From Acidobacteriaceae bacterium (GTDB lineage Bacteria > Acidobacteriota > Terriglobia > Terriglobales > Acidobacteriaceae), in NCBI GenBank assembly GCA_003139795.1, contig PLGM01000101.1, positions 27,780 to 91,779 of the forward strand: a stretch of 64,000 nt of DNA. Direction: 5' to 3'. The position numbers and the translations under genes were made by a program. This document shows positions 45,344 to 54,660 of the stretch, one piece after another. How positions within the stretch are numbered: position 1 is the stretch's first letter; the number at the start of each line of letters is the position of its first letter. Below the pieces are notes generated by a model. It was not told the DNA's origin, made no database searches, and was given only the letters and a program-made list of their open reading frames with translations.

Positions 45344-45634
45344 ATGATGACCAGCGCGCAGTTTTATATCGCGATCGGCCTTTCCATTTTCTCGATCCTC
45401 CTCGTGTGGCTCGGATCGACGGTGGCAAACAATCGCGCCCTCAACGCTCTGGGCCAGCGCATCGACGACTTGCGTTCAGAGATGAACTCGCAGATCAAGG
45501 CTGGATTTGACGGCGTCAACCAGCGATTGGACCGTTTGGAAACGCGCTTCGACCGTATTGAAGACGAAGTCCGCAAGGATCACGAAAGCCGGCTTTCGCG
45601 ACTCGAAGCCCGCGTCTTCTCCCGCACCGCCTGA
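45344..45634 (+). CDS. Small membrane-anchored coiled-coil protein
   Basis: A 96-residue protein. One N-terminal hydrophobic helix (FYIAIGLSIFSILLVWLGSTV) is followed by a long coiled coil with heptads (ALGQRIDDLRSEMNSQI and GVNQRLDRLETRFDRIEDEV). The layout suggests an inner-membrane anchor with a cytoplasmic or periplasmic rod. Function unknown. It is the third small coiled-coil protein in the window, though only this one has a membrane helix. Confidence 0.72.
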   Translation: MMTSAQFYIAIGLSIFSILLVWLGSTVANNRALNALGQRIDDLRSEMNSQIKAGFDGVNQRLDRLETRFDRIEDEVRKDHESRLSRLEARVFSRTA

Positions 45635-45662
45635 CTCCTCTTTCCCGCCGCGCAACTCGTCT

Positions 45663-47201
45663 CTACTTCGCGCTCACCTTCAGCAGCAACACCCCGTGCG
45701 ACGGCACCGTCGCCGCATACGCGCCGCCGGTGAACTTCACGTCCTGGTGCGACCACAAGTCGCGCGCCTTCTTCACCGCTCCGCCCAGTCCCAGATCGCC
45801 GGCCTTCACCGTGGCCTGCGCCGCAGCCGAGCCAAGATTCACCACGCCCACGGCCACGCTGCCGTCGGCCAGCGGCTTGATCCACGTCTCCAGATCGCCG
45901 TTCTTTACCGGCGACGCCTGCTTGCCCAGCGGATCCTGATCGATGGCAATCACTTCCTTGTTCAACAGGATCGCCTTGGTCGCATCCGTCATGCTGCGCA
46001 CATCGTTGCCGGCCAGCAGCGGCGATGCCACCAGCGCCCACAGGCTCATGTGGGTGCGGTATTCATCGTCCGTCATGTGCCCGTTGCCGATCTCCAGCAT
46101 GTCCGGATCGTTCCACCGGCCGGGCCCCGCATAGGGCCCCGTCGGAACCTGCTTCTCCAAATTGCCGATCATGCTCTCCCACGAGTCTCGGATGTCGCCC
46201 GTGGTGCGCCACAGATTGCCGCCCACCGCCGGACCCCACTTCTCCACGCCGCCCAAGCCGTATTCGCACAGGCTGTAGACGATCGGGCGGCCCGTCGCCT
46301 CCAGCGCGGCGCCCATCTTCTGATACACCGGCTGCAACGCGTCGTTCTTGTAAACTCTCCCCGCGCTGCACCAGTCGTACTTCAGATAGTCGATGCCCCA
46401 GGCCGCGAACGTCTTGGCATCCTGCGCCTCGTGCCCATAACTGGCCGGATAACCCGCGCAGGTCCGCGGTCCCGGTCCCGAATAGATTCCCAGCTTCAGT
46501 CCCTTGGAATGCACATAGTCCGACAGCGCCTTCATGTCGGGGAATTTGTGGTTTGTTCCCAGATTCCCCTGCGCATCGCGCACGCCTTCCCACGTATCGT
46601 CGATGTTCACGTAGATATAACCCGCATCGCGCATGCCGCTCGATACCATGGCGTCGGCCATGGTGCGCACCGTCTGGTCGTCGATCCGGCCCTGAAACAG
46701 GTTCCAACTGTTCCACCCCATCGGCGGAGTCTTGGCCAGGCCGTTCGACGGCACGTTGTTGAGCGGCGGAGGCTCGATATAGCTCACCGCGGGAATATCG
46801 TCCGTCGGGCCGGCAGGCTTCGCCACCCACGCGCGGCGGCCCTGCATGGCATGCAACTCGCCATCCATCAGGTCGCCCACCAGAACCGGCCTCTTCGGAT
46901 CCCACTCCGCGACGAAAAGCTCGAAGTGGCTCCCGCTCGCCGTCCCCTTCACATCCACCTGGAAGCCCAGCGTCTTCAGCGTCCCCGTCAGTTCATTGCC
47001 GTTCTGCTTCAACTCCAGAATCGACTTCTCCTGCTCGCCGTTGTCCAGCGTTCTGCCCATTGCCATCCAACGCCCCGCCAGGCCCTGCCCGAATGCCTGG
47101 CTGCATCCAGGACCCGCCAGCAACGCCACAAAGAAAACCAACCCCGCCGCGCTTGCCATCCACACCCGCGGCCCGCGTTTCCCACTCCGCTCCTGTTGCA
47201 T
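45663..47201 (-). CDS. Secreted alpha-galactosidase, GH27, with extra N-terminal beta domain
   Basis: About 512 residues. A signal peptide (VWMASAAGLVFFVALLAGPGCSQA region) and an N-terminal beta domain of about 110 residues (GRWMAMGRTLDNGEQEKSILEL...) precede the GH27 barrel. The barrel has KTPPMGWNSWNLF, YVNIDDTWEG, GIYSGPGPRTCAGY and the nucleophile in IDYLKYDWCS. LWRTTGDI, WNDPDMLEIGN and a C-terminal beta domain follow. ATG 47201 is set by GGAGG nine bases before it. The related single-domain enzyme is at 14881-16083. Confidence 0.9.
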   Translation of the reverse strand: MQQERSGKRGPRVWMASAAGLVFFVALLAGPGCSQAFGQGLAGRWMAMGRTLDNGEQEKSILELKQNGNELTGTLKTLGFQVDVKGTASGSHFELFVAEWDPKRPVLVGDLMDGELHAMQGRRAWVAKPAGPTDDIPAVSYIEPPPLNNVPSNGLAKTPPMGWNSWNLFQGRIDDQTVRTMADAMVSSGMRDAGYIYVNIDDTWEGVRDAQGNLGTNHKFPDMKALSDYVHSKGLKLGIYSGPGPRTCAGYPASYGHEAQDAKTFAAWGIDYLKYDWCSAGRVYKNDALQPVYQKMGAALEATGRPIVYSLCEYGLGGVEKWGPAVGGNLWRTTGDIRDSWESMIGNLEKQVPTGPYAGPGRWNDPDMLEIGNGHMTDDEYRTHMSLWALVASPLLAGNDVRSMTDATKAILLNKEVIAIDQDPLGKQASPVKNGDLETWIKPLADGSVAVGVVNLGSAAAQATVKAGDLGLGGAVKKARDLWSHQDVKFTGGAYAATVPSHGVLLLKVSAK

Positions 47202-47296
47202 ACGCTGCAACCTCCATTCCGCGGCGAAACGCCACTCCGCCGGGCTAAGCACACGTAGCAGCCCCCGACGAGCGCCGTTCTCACCGCGCACAGAAT

Positions 47297-47310
47297 TGTA
47301 AACGATTACC
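47297..47310. promoter_or_regulatory. LacI-family operator-like site upstream of the second GH27 gene
   Basis: TGTAAACGATTACC is an imperfect palindrome centred on CG, the pattern of LacI/GalR operators. It lies 96 bases before the GH27 start. Pattern-based only. Confidence 0.4.
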
Positions 47311-47341
47311 GCAGCGTTCCGACTTCTTCCCACATAACCCT

Positions 47342-47546
47342 GTGATCCTGAGCGACCGCAGCGTACTTCAGCGGAGTCGAAGGACCTGCTTTTCGTTCTT
47401 GCTCTTCCCTCCCCTGACCCCTGTCATCCTGAGCGCAGCGTACTTCAGCGGAGTCGAAGGACCTGCTTTTCGTTCTTGCTCTTCCACCCCTGACCGCTGT
47501 CATCCTGAGCGCAGCGTACTTCAGCGGAGTCGAAGGATCTGCTTCT
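47342..47546 (+). repeat. Three direct copies of a 76-81-bp repeat (left set)
   Basis: Copies begin at 47342 (81 bp), 47423 (76 bp) and 47499 (about 48 bp, partial). Each starts GT(G/C)ATCCTGAGCG, runs through GCAGCGTACTTCAGCGGAGT and ends GAAGGACCTGCTT. Copies 1 and 2 share a further 30-bp tail including TTTTCGTTCTTGCTCTTCC. The third has GATCTGC in place of GACCTGC. Same orientation for all three. Confidence 0.93.
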
Positions 47547-47613
47547 GCATTTGGGGCGCCCCTTGTCCCTCACAAGGACGTGCGGTTCGTTCTCGCCCTT
47601 CCCACAGCTACTC

Positions 47614-47910
47614 CTATGGGTACCAACCGTCGCTCAGATCTTCCCACGTGGCGTTGTTTTTTTCGATCAGCGCGATCTTCTTCGCCCGCGTCCATCCTTT
47701 CACCTGCTTTTCCCGCGCGATTGCGTTGCTGGGATCCATAAACCGCTCGAACCAAACTAGTCGATCGCAGTTGTACGTTGCGGCGAACCCATCTGAATGC
47801 AACTTCTGTTTGTGCTGATAGACGCGCATCCGCAGATCGCCGGTCATGCCGATGTAGAGCGTGCGGCTCCTGCTGGCCACAATGTAAGCAAAATAGACAC
47901 GCTCTTCCAT
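47614..47910 (-). CDS. GIY-YIG nuclease domain protein
   Basis: A 98-residue single-domain protein. FAYIVASRSRTLYIGMTGDLRMRVYQHK holds the GIY-YIG pair (here AYI and YIG) and the conserved Arg. LVWFERFMDPSNAIAREKQVKGWTRAKKIALI holds the catalytic Glu. This is the UvrC/YhbQ-like small type, with no separate DNA-binding domain. Activity as a nuclease is likely but unproven. It lies alone and is bracketed by oppositely oriented copies of a short repeat (47342-47546 and 47975-48096). Confidence 0.88.
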   Translation of the reverse strand: MEERVYFAYIVASRSRTLYIGMTGDLRMRVYQHKQKLHSDGFAATYNCDRLVWFERFMDPSNAIAREKQVKGWTRAKKIALIEKNNATWEDLSDGWYP

Positions 47911-47974
47911 GGCCGAAGCCTACGCAGAAAGTCTGACTGGAGCAAGCGGACAGATGAGTTGCCCAAGAAGCAAC

Positions 47975-48096
47975 AGCAGGTCCTTCGACTCCGCTGAAGT
48001 ACGCTTCGCTCAGGATGACAGGGGTGTGGGGTGGATAGAGAGCGCAGAAGAACAAAAGCAGGTCCTTCGACTCCGCTGCGCTACGCTCAGGATGAC
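47975..48096 (-). repeat. Two inverted copies of the same repeat (right set)
   Basis: 47975-48020 and 48057-48096 begin AGCAGGTCCTTCGACTCCGCTG and end CTCAGGATGAC, the reverse complement of the left set. The first keeps the AAGTACGC part. The second has CGCTACG instead. Confidence 0.92.
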
Positions 48097-48119
48097 ATAC
48101 CATTTGGCGACAAAACCAG

Positions 48120-49073
48120 CTAAATCCCGCCCTCAAATATCTTCTTCGATAAATACCGCTCCGCCGAATCCGGAATAATCACCGCAATCCGCTTTCCCGC
48201 GCCCAGCTCCCGCGCCAGTTCCACAGCCGCAAACACCGCCGCCCCCGAGCTCGATCCACCCACAAGGCCCTCTTCGGCGGCCAGCCGCTTCACCATCTCG
48301 AACGCATCCTCGTCGCTCACCGCCACAATCCGGTCGCACACATCGCGATGAAACGTCTCCGGAACAAAGCTCACGCCGATCCCCTCCACCTTGTGCTTGC
48401 CCGCCGGCCCGCCCTGCAGGATCGACCCTTCCGTCTCCACAGCCACATTCACCACCGCCGGGTTCCGTTCCTTCAGGAACCGCGCCACGCCGGAGAAGGT
48501 TCCGCCCGTGCCCACGCCGGCCACAAAGCCGTCGACCCGCCCCTCCATCTGCTCCCAGATCTCGACAGCAGTCGTGTCGTGATGGAACTGCGGATTGGCC
48601 TGGTTTTCAAACTGCAATGCGGTGAACGACCCCGGAATCGCCGCCCCAGCCGCGCGCGCCCGCCGGATCGCCCCGCCCATACCCTCGTCCTCGGGCGTGC
48701 GAATCACCTCCGCGCCGAATCCGCGCATCAGAATGCACTTCTCCTCGGCAAACCCCTCGGGCACAAAAAGCTTCACCGTGTAACCGCGATTGACCCCGAT
48801 CAGCGCCAGGCCGACGCCGGTATTGCCTGCCGTAGCCTCGATGATCGTCGAGCCCGCGTGCAGAAGCCCTCGCGCCTCCGCGTCCAGAATCATGCCCAGC
48901 GCCGCGCGGTCCTTGATGCTGCCGCCGGGATTCAGGAATTCGAGCTTGGCAAACACCGACGACGACGACTCCGGCGCCAGGCGCGCCAGTCGCAGCATGG
49001 GCGTTTGGCCCACCAGTTCAGTGATGTCCGCGGCAATGCGCAGGGAGGGGGAGAGGGAGCTTTCAACGGCCAT
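48120..49073 (-). CDS. cysK: Cysteine synthase (O-acetylserine sulfhydrylase)
   Basis: A 317-residue fold-type II PLP enzyme making cysteine from O-acetylserine and sulfide. PLP Lys54 lies in LNPGGSIKDRAAL. The substrate loop is EATAGNTGVGLAL, and the phosphate-binding loop is GVGTGGTFSGVA. GGSSSGAAVFAA lies near the C-terminus. Closest to the CysK/CysM group. It follows two VWA genes on the same strand at a 33-base distance but has no obvious functional link with them. Confidence 0.92.
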   Translation of the reverse strand: MAVESSLSPSLRIAADITELVGQTPMLRLARLAPESSSSVFAKLEFLNPGGSIKDRAALGMILDAEARGLLHAGSTIIEATAGNTGVGLALIGVNRGYTVKLFVPEGFAEEKCILMRGFGAEVIRTPEDEGMGGAIRRARAAGAAIPGSFTALQFENQANPQFHHDTTAVEIWEQMEGRVDGFVAGVGTGGTFSGVARFLKERNPAVVNVAVETEGSILQGGPAGKHKVEGIGVSFVPETFHRDVCDRIVAVSDEDAFEMVKRLAAEEGLVGGSSSGAAVFAAVELARELGAGKRIAVIIPDSAERYLSKKIFEGGI

Positions 49074-49106
49074 AGGAACTCCAGTTTATCGCACGGCCGG
49101 CAACGG

Positions 49107-50315
49107 CTATTTCCTGTCCGCCGCGGCGCCCTTCTTGGCCACGCGCACCACCGGGAAATACCCCGTGCGCGTGCGCACGGTTAGCTTGCCCAGCCCCTTG
49201 GCCTCCGCCGTCACCTGCACCCGCCGGAAACCCGGCTCCGTGGTTGGCTTGGTCGAGTGGTAGCCCAGCGTGTACTGGTTGCGGATATCCCGCGCCACCT
49301 CGGCCGCAATCTGGTCGATCTGCTCGATCGACTTGGGAAAAAACGCAATCCCGCCCGTCTCGGTCGACAGCATCTCCAGCGCCCGCCGCGCGTGCCGCAC
49401 CTCGGCGCGGCTCATCTCGTCGCCAAACAATAACCCGATCGTATAAATCACCGGCCCCGACAACTGCTGCACCCGCCTGATGGTCTGCTCCAGGTTCAAG
49501 GTCGATGCGTTGTCTTCCCCGTCGGTAATCAGGATCAACACCTGTTTCGGTCGCTTGGCGTCGGCCACCAGCTTGTCCGCCGAGGCCACCACCGCATCGT
49601 AAAGCGCCGTCCCGCCTCGCGATTCGATGTGCCCCAGCCCGTCCCGCAACTTGTTCAAGTCGGACGTGAACTCCTGGTCGATGAACGCCTCGTCGGAAAA
49701 GTTCACCACGAACGTCTCGTCCTGCGGATTCGAGGCCTGGATCAGGTCCAGCGCGCTCTTGTTCACCGAAGGCCGCTTCCTCGCCATCGACCCCGAGTTA
49801 TCCACCACCATAGCGATCGAAACCGGAAGGTCGGTGTGCTGGAAGCTGATCAGCGTCTGCTTCACCCCGTCCTCGGAGACATCGAAATTGTCCCTCTTCA
49901 GGTCCGGAACCAGCCGACTGCCCTCGAGCACCGTGCAATTCAGCACCACCTCTTCCACGTCGGTGTGCAGAACGTAGCCCGTTCCCTCTTTGCGCATGGT
50001 TCCGGTTGCGGACGCCGGAGCTTCCGCATCCGGCGACCGCACCGGGTCGCGGTCCACCGTCAAGGACGGAGCCTGAGGCGTTGGCGGAGTTTGCGGCGTC
50101 GGCGTAGCTTGGAGCATGAGTGGCGTTGGCGGCGTTACTGCTGCCACCACCTGCGAAGCGCGCCCAACTCCGCTAACAACGCTAGCCCCGCTAACTCCGC
50201 TCAATGGCGCCTGGGACGAGACTGGAACCGCTGGGGTGGGCGTTGCTTGCGCCGCCAGCGGCAGCGCCGCTCCGGCAAGAAGGGTGGCGAGAATCGCGTT
50301 AATGCAAAGGCGCAT
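49107..50315 (-). CDS. Secreted VWFA-related acidobacterial domain protein
   Basis: About 402 residues. The signal peptide (MRLCINAILATLLAGAALPLAAQA) is followed by a long Pro/Thr/Val-rich linker and the family's N-terminal strand block (VEEVVLNCTVLEGSRLVPDLKRDNFDVSEDGV). The von Willebrand A domain has an intact MIDAS, DNSGSM, plus GGTALYDAV and ITDGEDN. It ends with IRNQYTLGYHSTKP. ATG 50315 is used; an in-frame ATG at 50333 would overlap the upstream gene more. It is tandem with a second VWA gene. Confidence 0.87.
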   Translation of the reverse strand: MRLCINAILATLLAGAALPLAAQATPTPAVPVSSQAPLSGVSGASVVSGVGRASQVVAAVTPPTPLMLQATPTPQTPPTPQAPSLTVDRDPVRSPDAEAPASATGTMRKEGTGYVLHTDVEEVVLNCTVLEGSRLVPDLKRDNFDVSEDGVKQTLISFQHTDLPVSIAMVVDNSGSMARKRPSVNKSALDLIQASNPQDETFVVNFSDEAFIDQEFTSDLNKLRDGLGHIESRGGTALYDAVVASADKLVADAKRPKQVLILITDGEDNASTLNLEQTIRRVQQLSGPVIYTIGLLFGDEMSRAEVRHARRALEMLSTETGGIAFFPKSIEQIDQIAAEVARDIRNQYTLGYHSTKPTTEPGFRRVQVTAEAKGLGKLTVRTRTGYFPVVRVAKKGAAADRK

Positions 50316-51372
50316 AGTAGCCAGTGCGAGCATGGATAGTCAGCGGAGGCAATCCCGGTGGAGGATTCACCTTCACCTTCACTTTACGCCACTTGCCGTC
50401 GCGGGTCAGGTCCTTGGGCCGGTAGCCGATCATGTATTGGTTGCGAAGCTCGGTGGAAATCTTCTCCGCAATGTCGCCCATCTCCGCAATATCGTCCACC
50501 CGGAACAGCCGCCCCCCCGTCTCTTCGCTCAAATCGTTCAGCAGTTGCGGTCCCGTGCGCTCCTCCGGCGTGGCCGCATACGGATCGAAGATGCCGATCG
50601 AATAGATCTCGACGTCCGACTCCCGCACCTGCGACCGCACCTCGCCCTCGGTGTACCGCGAGCGGTTGTCGCCCCCGTCGGAGACCACCAGCAGCGCCTT
50701 GCGCTCGTGCCGCGCGTCCTTCATCTTGGCCACGCCGTAGTAGATCGCGTCCAGCAGCGCCGTGCGGTGCCCGCTGCGCACCGTGGCCAGCCGCGCCTGG
50801 ATGTCCTCCACCGAGTTGGTGAAGTCCTCGATCAGCTCCGGCCGGTCGTTGAACCCGATCACGAAAAACTCGTCCTGCGGGTTGGCTGTCTTGATAAATT
50901 GCAGAATCGATTGCCGCGCCCGGATCAGCTTCGAGGACATCGACCCCGAAAGATCGAAGATGATGCCGATCGAAACCGGCGCGTCCTCGCTGGCAAAGCT
51001 GCTGATCTTCTGCTGCCCGCTGTTTTCGTAGATCTGAAAGTCTTCCTGCTCCAAGCCCGTCACCAGCCGGTTCATGGGATCGGTCACCGTAACCGGAACC
51101 AGCACCATGTCCACGTTCAGCCTGATCCGCGACCCAGGGTGGATCTTCAGTGCATCGGGCCCCGTCGCTGCCGGCGCTTCAGCTCCCGCGGGTTCTGCCG
51201 TAACCGGCGCGGAAGTGGTTGGCGGGGGCACGTGAACCTTGTTCAGCTGGTCGTCCTGGGCTTTGGCCCGCGCCAAACACAACGCCGCCGCCAATCCGCA
51301 AATCCACAACCCGCGCCGGAGCAACCGCCGATTGTTGTGCGCATTTTCCGGAATTCGCTGGACCTGAGGCAT
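50299..51372 (-). CDS. Secreted VWFA-related acidobacterial domain protein
   Basis: About 357 residues. The N-terminal export signal has a basic start (NNRRLLRRGLWICGLAAALCLARA). The family strand block (IRLNVDMVLVPVTVTDPMNRLVTGLEQEDFQIYENSGQQ) precedes a VWA domain with MIDAS DLSGSMSS, TALLDAIYYG and VVSDGGDNRSR. It ends ELRNQYMIGYRPKD. Its end overlaps the next VWA gene's start by 17 bases. The two are about the same architecture and probably work together. Their partners are unknown. Confidence 0.87.
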   Translation of the reverse strand: MPQVQRIPENAHNNRRLLRRGLWICGLAAALCLARAKAQDDQLNKVHVPPPTTSAPVTAEPAGAEAPAATGPDALKIHPGSRIRLNVDMVLVPVTVTDPMNRLVTGLEQEDFQIYENSGQQKISSFASEDAPVSIGIIFDLSGSMSSKLIRARQSILQFIKTANPQDEFFVIGFNDRPELIEDFTNSVEDIQARLATVRSGHRTALLDAIYYGVAKMKDARHERKALLVVSDGGDNRSRYTEGEVRSQVRESDVEIYSIGIFDPYAATPEERTGPQLLNDLSEETGGRLFRVDDIAEMGDIAEKISTELRNQYMIGYRPKDLTRDGKWRKVKVKVNPPPGLPPLTIHARTGYYAPLH

Positions 51373-51612
51373 CGTCACAACTCAACACAACAGAAGATTG
51401 AAGGCGATAGTAGCACGGTTTGTATATGACTGGCGTCACCATCTTGCCATCGCTTTGTCAACTCACAATCGCCGTTCCAGCCGGTCGAAGAGCCAGACCC
51501 GCCGCCGCTGCTGGGATACAATCGACCCTGAGCGCTCCATCATCCCAAACGAAGCAAAACTGGGATTCCGGCGCGCAAATCTATCCGTTGGACGGGGAGC
51601 AAGTCCTTCCGT

Positions 51613-52921
<1,309 letters not shown>

Positions 52922-52935
<14 letters not shown>

Positions 52936-53683
52936 CCCTGAGCACGGAAAGCGCCCGCAGGTTTGGGCGCTTGCAGCTCTCGTCGCGGCAGCCGGATCGA
53001 TATTCGCCGCCGCCCAAGCCCCGCCCAGCGCGAACCCGGCACCCGCTCCTCCTGCGCCCACCGCGCCGCAGCCCGCACCCGCACCGCCCGCGCCCCATTT
53101 TGTCGTGGTCCTCGATGCCGCCCACGGCGGCAACGACCCCGGCGCACGCCTCAGCGGCCAGCCTGAAAAAACATTCACCCTGGCCCTCAGCGTCAGGCTC
53201 CGTTCCCTGCTGGCCGCGCGCGGCATCCAGGTCGTCACCACCCGCGAATCCGACTCCACCATCGACGTCGACCGCCGCGCCGAGCTCGCCAACCACGCCA
53301 ACGCCCAGGCCTGCATCAGCCTCCACGCCTCTGAGAGCGGCTCCGGCGTGCATCTGTTTGCCTCCTCGCTGGCTCCCACTCCGCCGCAGCGCTTTTCCGC
53401 CTGGAAGACCGCGCAGGCCGCCTGGGTCACGCGCAGTCTGGCTCTTGCCGGGGTCGTCAACTCTGCTCTCCTCCACGCCGGCCTGTCCGTCACCCTTGGC
53501 CGGACCGCGCTGGCCGCAATCGACAGCATGACCTGCCCCGCCGTCGCCATCGAGGTCGCTCCCGAACGCGCTACCTCCGGAGCCGTCACCGCCGGCCTCG
53601 ACGATCAGGGCTACCAGGCTCGCGTGGCCGAGGCCCTGGCTGCCGCGCTGCTGGAGTGGAAATCGGAGGCCCGTCAGCCGTGA
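52922..53683 (+). CDS. N-acetylmuramoyl-L-alanine amidase (Amidase_3)
   Basis: A 253-residue exported protein. The N-terminal signal or anchor helix (VWALAALVAAAGSIFAAAQA) and a Pro/Ala linker precede the zinc amidase domain. VVVLDAAHGGNDPGA gives the first His. TRESDSTIDVDRRAELANHANAQACISLHASES gives further ligands. The C-terminal Glu lies near CPAVAIEVAPE. It splits the sugar-peptide bond of peptidoglycan. It overlaps the DUF1015 gene by 14 bases and the GerMN gene by four. Confidence 0.87.
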
Positions 53684-54399
53684 TCCCCCGCTATCAGACC
53701 ATCCTCTTCATCGTGCTGCTCGCCGCTTCGGTGGCCATGGGTGTGATCCTGTGGCATTTGCGCGAGCGCGCCCACCAGCGCCTGCTCTACGGCCAGGACT
53801 CGGCCCCCACCCAGGCCCCCGAGGTCGCCCCCGCTGAACAGGCCACCCTCCTGGTCGCCAACGACCAGGACAACTCCCTCCTCGCCCAGGACCAATCCCT
53901 CCCGCTGCCGCAGGACCCCGGTTCCCGCGCGCGCGTCATTCTCGGCAAGCTGCTGGACCTTTACGCCGCTCCGGATGCCACCCACCCCGTCCCCGGCGGC
54001 GCCAACGCCATCGCCCAGGTCTTCCTGTTGCCCGTGCCGAACCCTTCCCAGAAGACGGACAGTCCCTCCCACGCGCCCGCATCCGCCCACCCCCCGCCCG
54101 GCGAACGCAATGCCACTAACCCAGCCGCTTCCGCGCCAGGTTCCCAGGCCAGAATCCAGGAGCCCACCGGTCCCGAGCTCGCCGTCGTCAACCTCACCGG
54201 CAGTTTCGTCGCCAACCATCCCTCCGGTCTCGAAACCGAAAATCTCACGATCCAGTCCATCTGCGCCACCCTCCACGCCAACCTGCCCCGCGTCACCCAG
54301 GTCCGCTTCCTCGTCGACGGCGAGCCCCGCGCCACCCTCGCCGGCCACGCCGATCTCACCCGCGACTACCTCGCCGCCGACGCCGTCCCGCGCCCGTAA
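53680..54399 (+). CDS. GerMN-domain membrane-anchored protein
   Basis: A 239-residue protein. The N-terminal transmembrane helix (YQTILFIVLLAASVAMGVILW) is followed by a Pro/Ala/Gln-rich linker and a GerMN-like domain. The domain has LAVVNLTGSFVANHPSGLETENLTIQSICATL and ITQ/VTQVRFLVDGEP. GTG 53680 overlaps the amidase stop (GTGA), which decides the start. GerMN domains are found beside cell-wall enzymes. The role here is presumably envelope-related, but unproven. Confidence 0.82.
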   Translation: MIPRYQTILFIVLLAASVAMGVILWHLRERAHQRLLYGQDSAPTQAPEVAPAEQATLLVANDQDNSLLAQDQSLPLPQDPGSRARVILGKLLDLYAAPDATHPVPGGANAIAQVFLLPVPNPSQKTDSPSHAPASAHPPPGERNATNPAASAPGSQARIQEPTGPELAVVNLTGSFVANHPSGLETENLTIQSICATLHANLPRVTQVRFLVDGEPRATLAGHADLTRDYLAADAVPRP

Positions 54400-54462
54400 T
54401 CGCTGCAGCTCGCCAGGCTGTTTTTCATTCCGCCGAAATCGCGCTATGTTAAAGTTGTAGAC

Positions 54463-54660
54463 ATGCGTAAGCCGATTCACCTCGCGGCCCCTCGGCCCAC
54501 TCCTGAGGAGTGGGCGAAACACTTCCCCATCTCCAAAGCGAGCGAGAAAGCGTTACAGGCACTTGTGGACGAGTTCACGGCGATGCATTCCAATCGGGAA
54601 GACGAGACTGTGAGTTCCATCGAACCGGAAAAGAGGCGCAAGCGTGCCTCCGCTGCCTGA
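54463..54660 (+). CDS. Small hypothetical protein, partner of the TIR/NDT-like gene
   Basis: A 65-residue protein: PTPEEWAKHFPISKASEKALQALVDEFTAMH, then an acidic and finally a strongly basic tail (EPEKRRKRASAA). It overlaps the next gene by 17 bases, so the two are translationally coupled. The small-first, effector-second order and size recall antitoxin-like or regulatory partners, but this is inference and no family is recognised. Codon use is less GC-biased than in its neighbours. Confidence 0.65.
   Translation: MRKPIHLAAPRPTPEEWAKHFPISKASEKALQALVDEFTAMHSNREDETVSSIEPEKRRKRASAA

Noticed and set aside
45507..47258. 583-residue open frame opposite GH27
   Set aside because: Arg/His-rich shadow of the alpha-galactosidase.
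47306..47503. 65-residue minus-strand frame (contains SRSFDSAEVRCAQDD)
   Set aside because: It is a translation of the dispersed repeat itself.
47342..47546. CRISPR array
   Set aside because: Units are about 76-81 bp and nearly identical along their full length, with no unique spacers and no cas genes.
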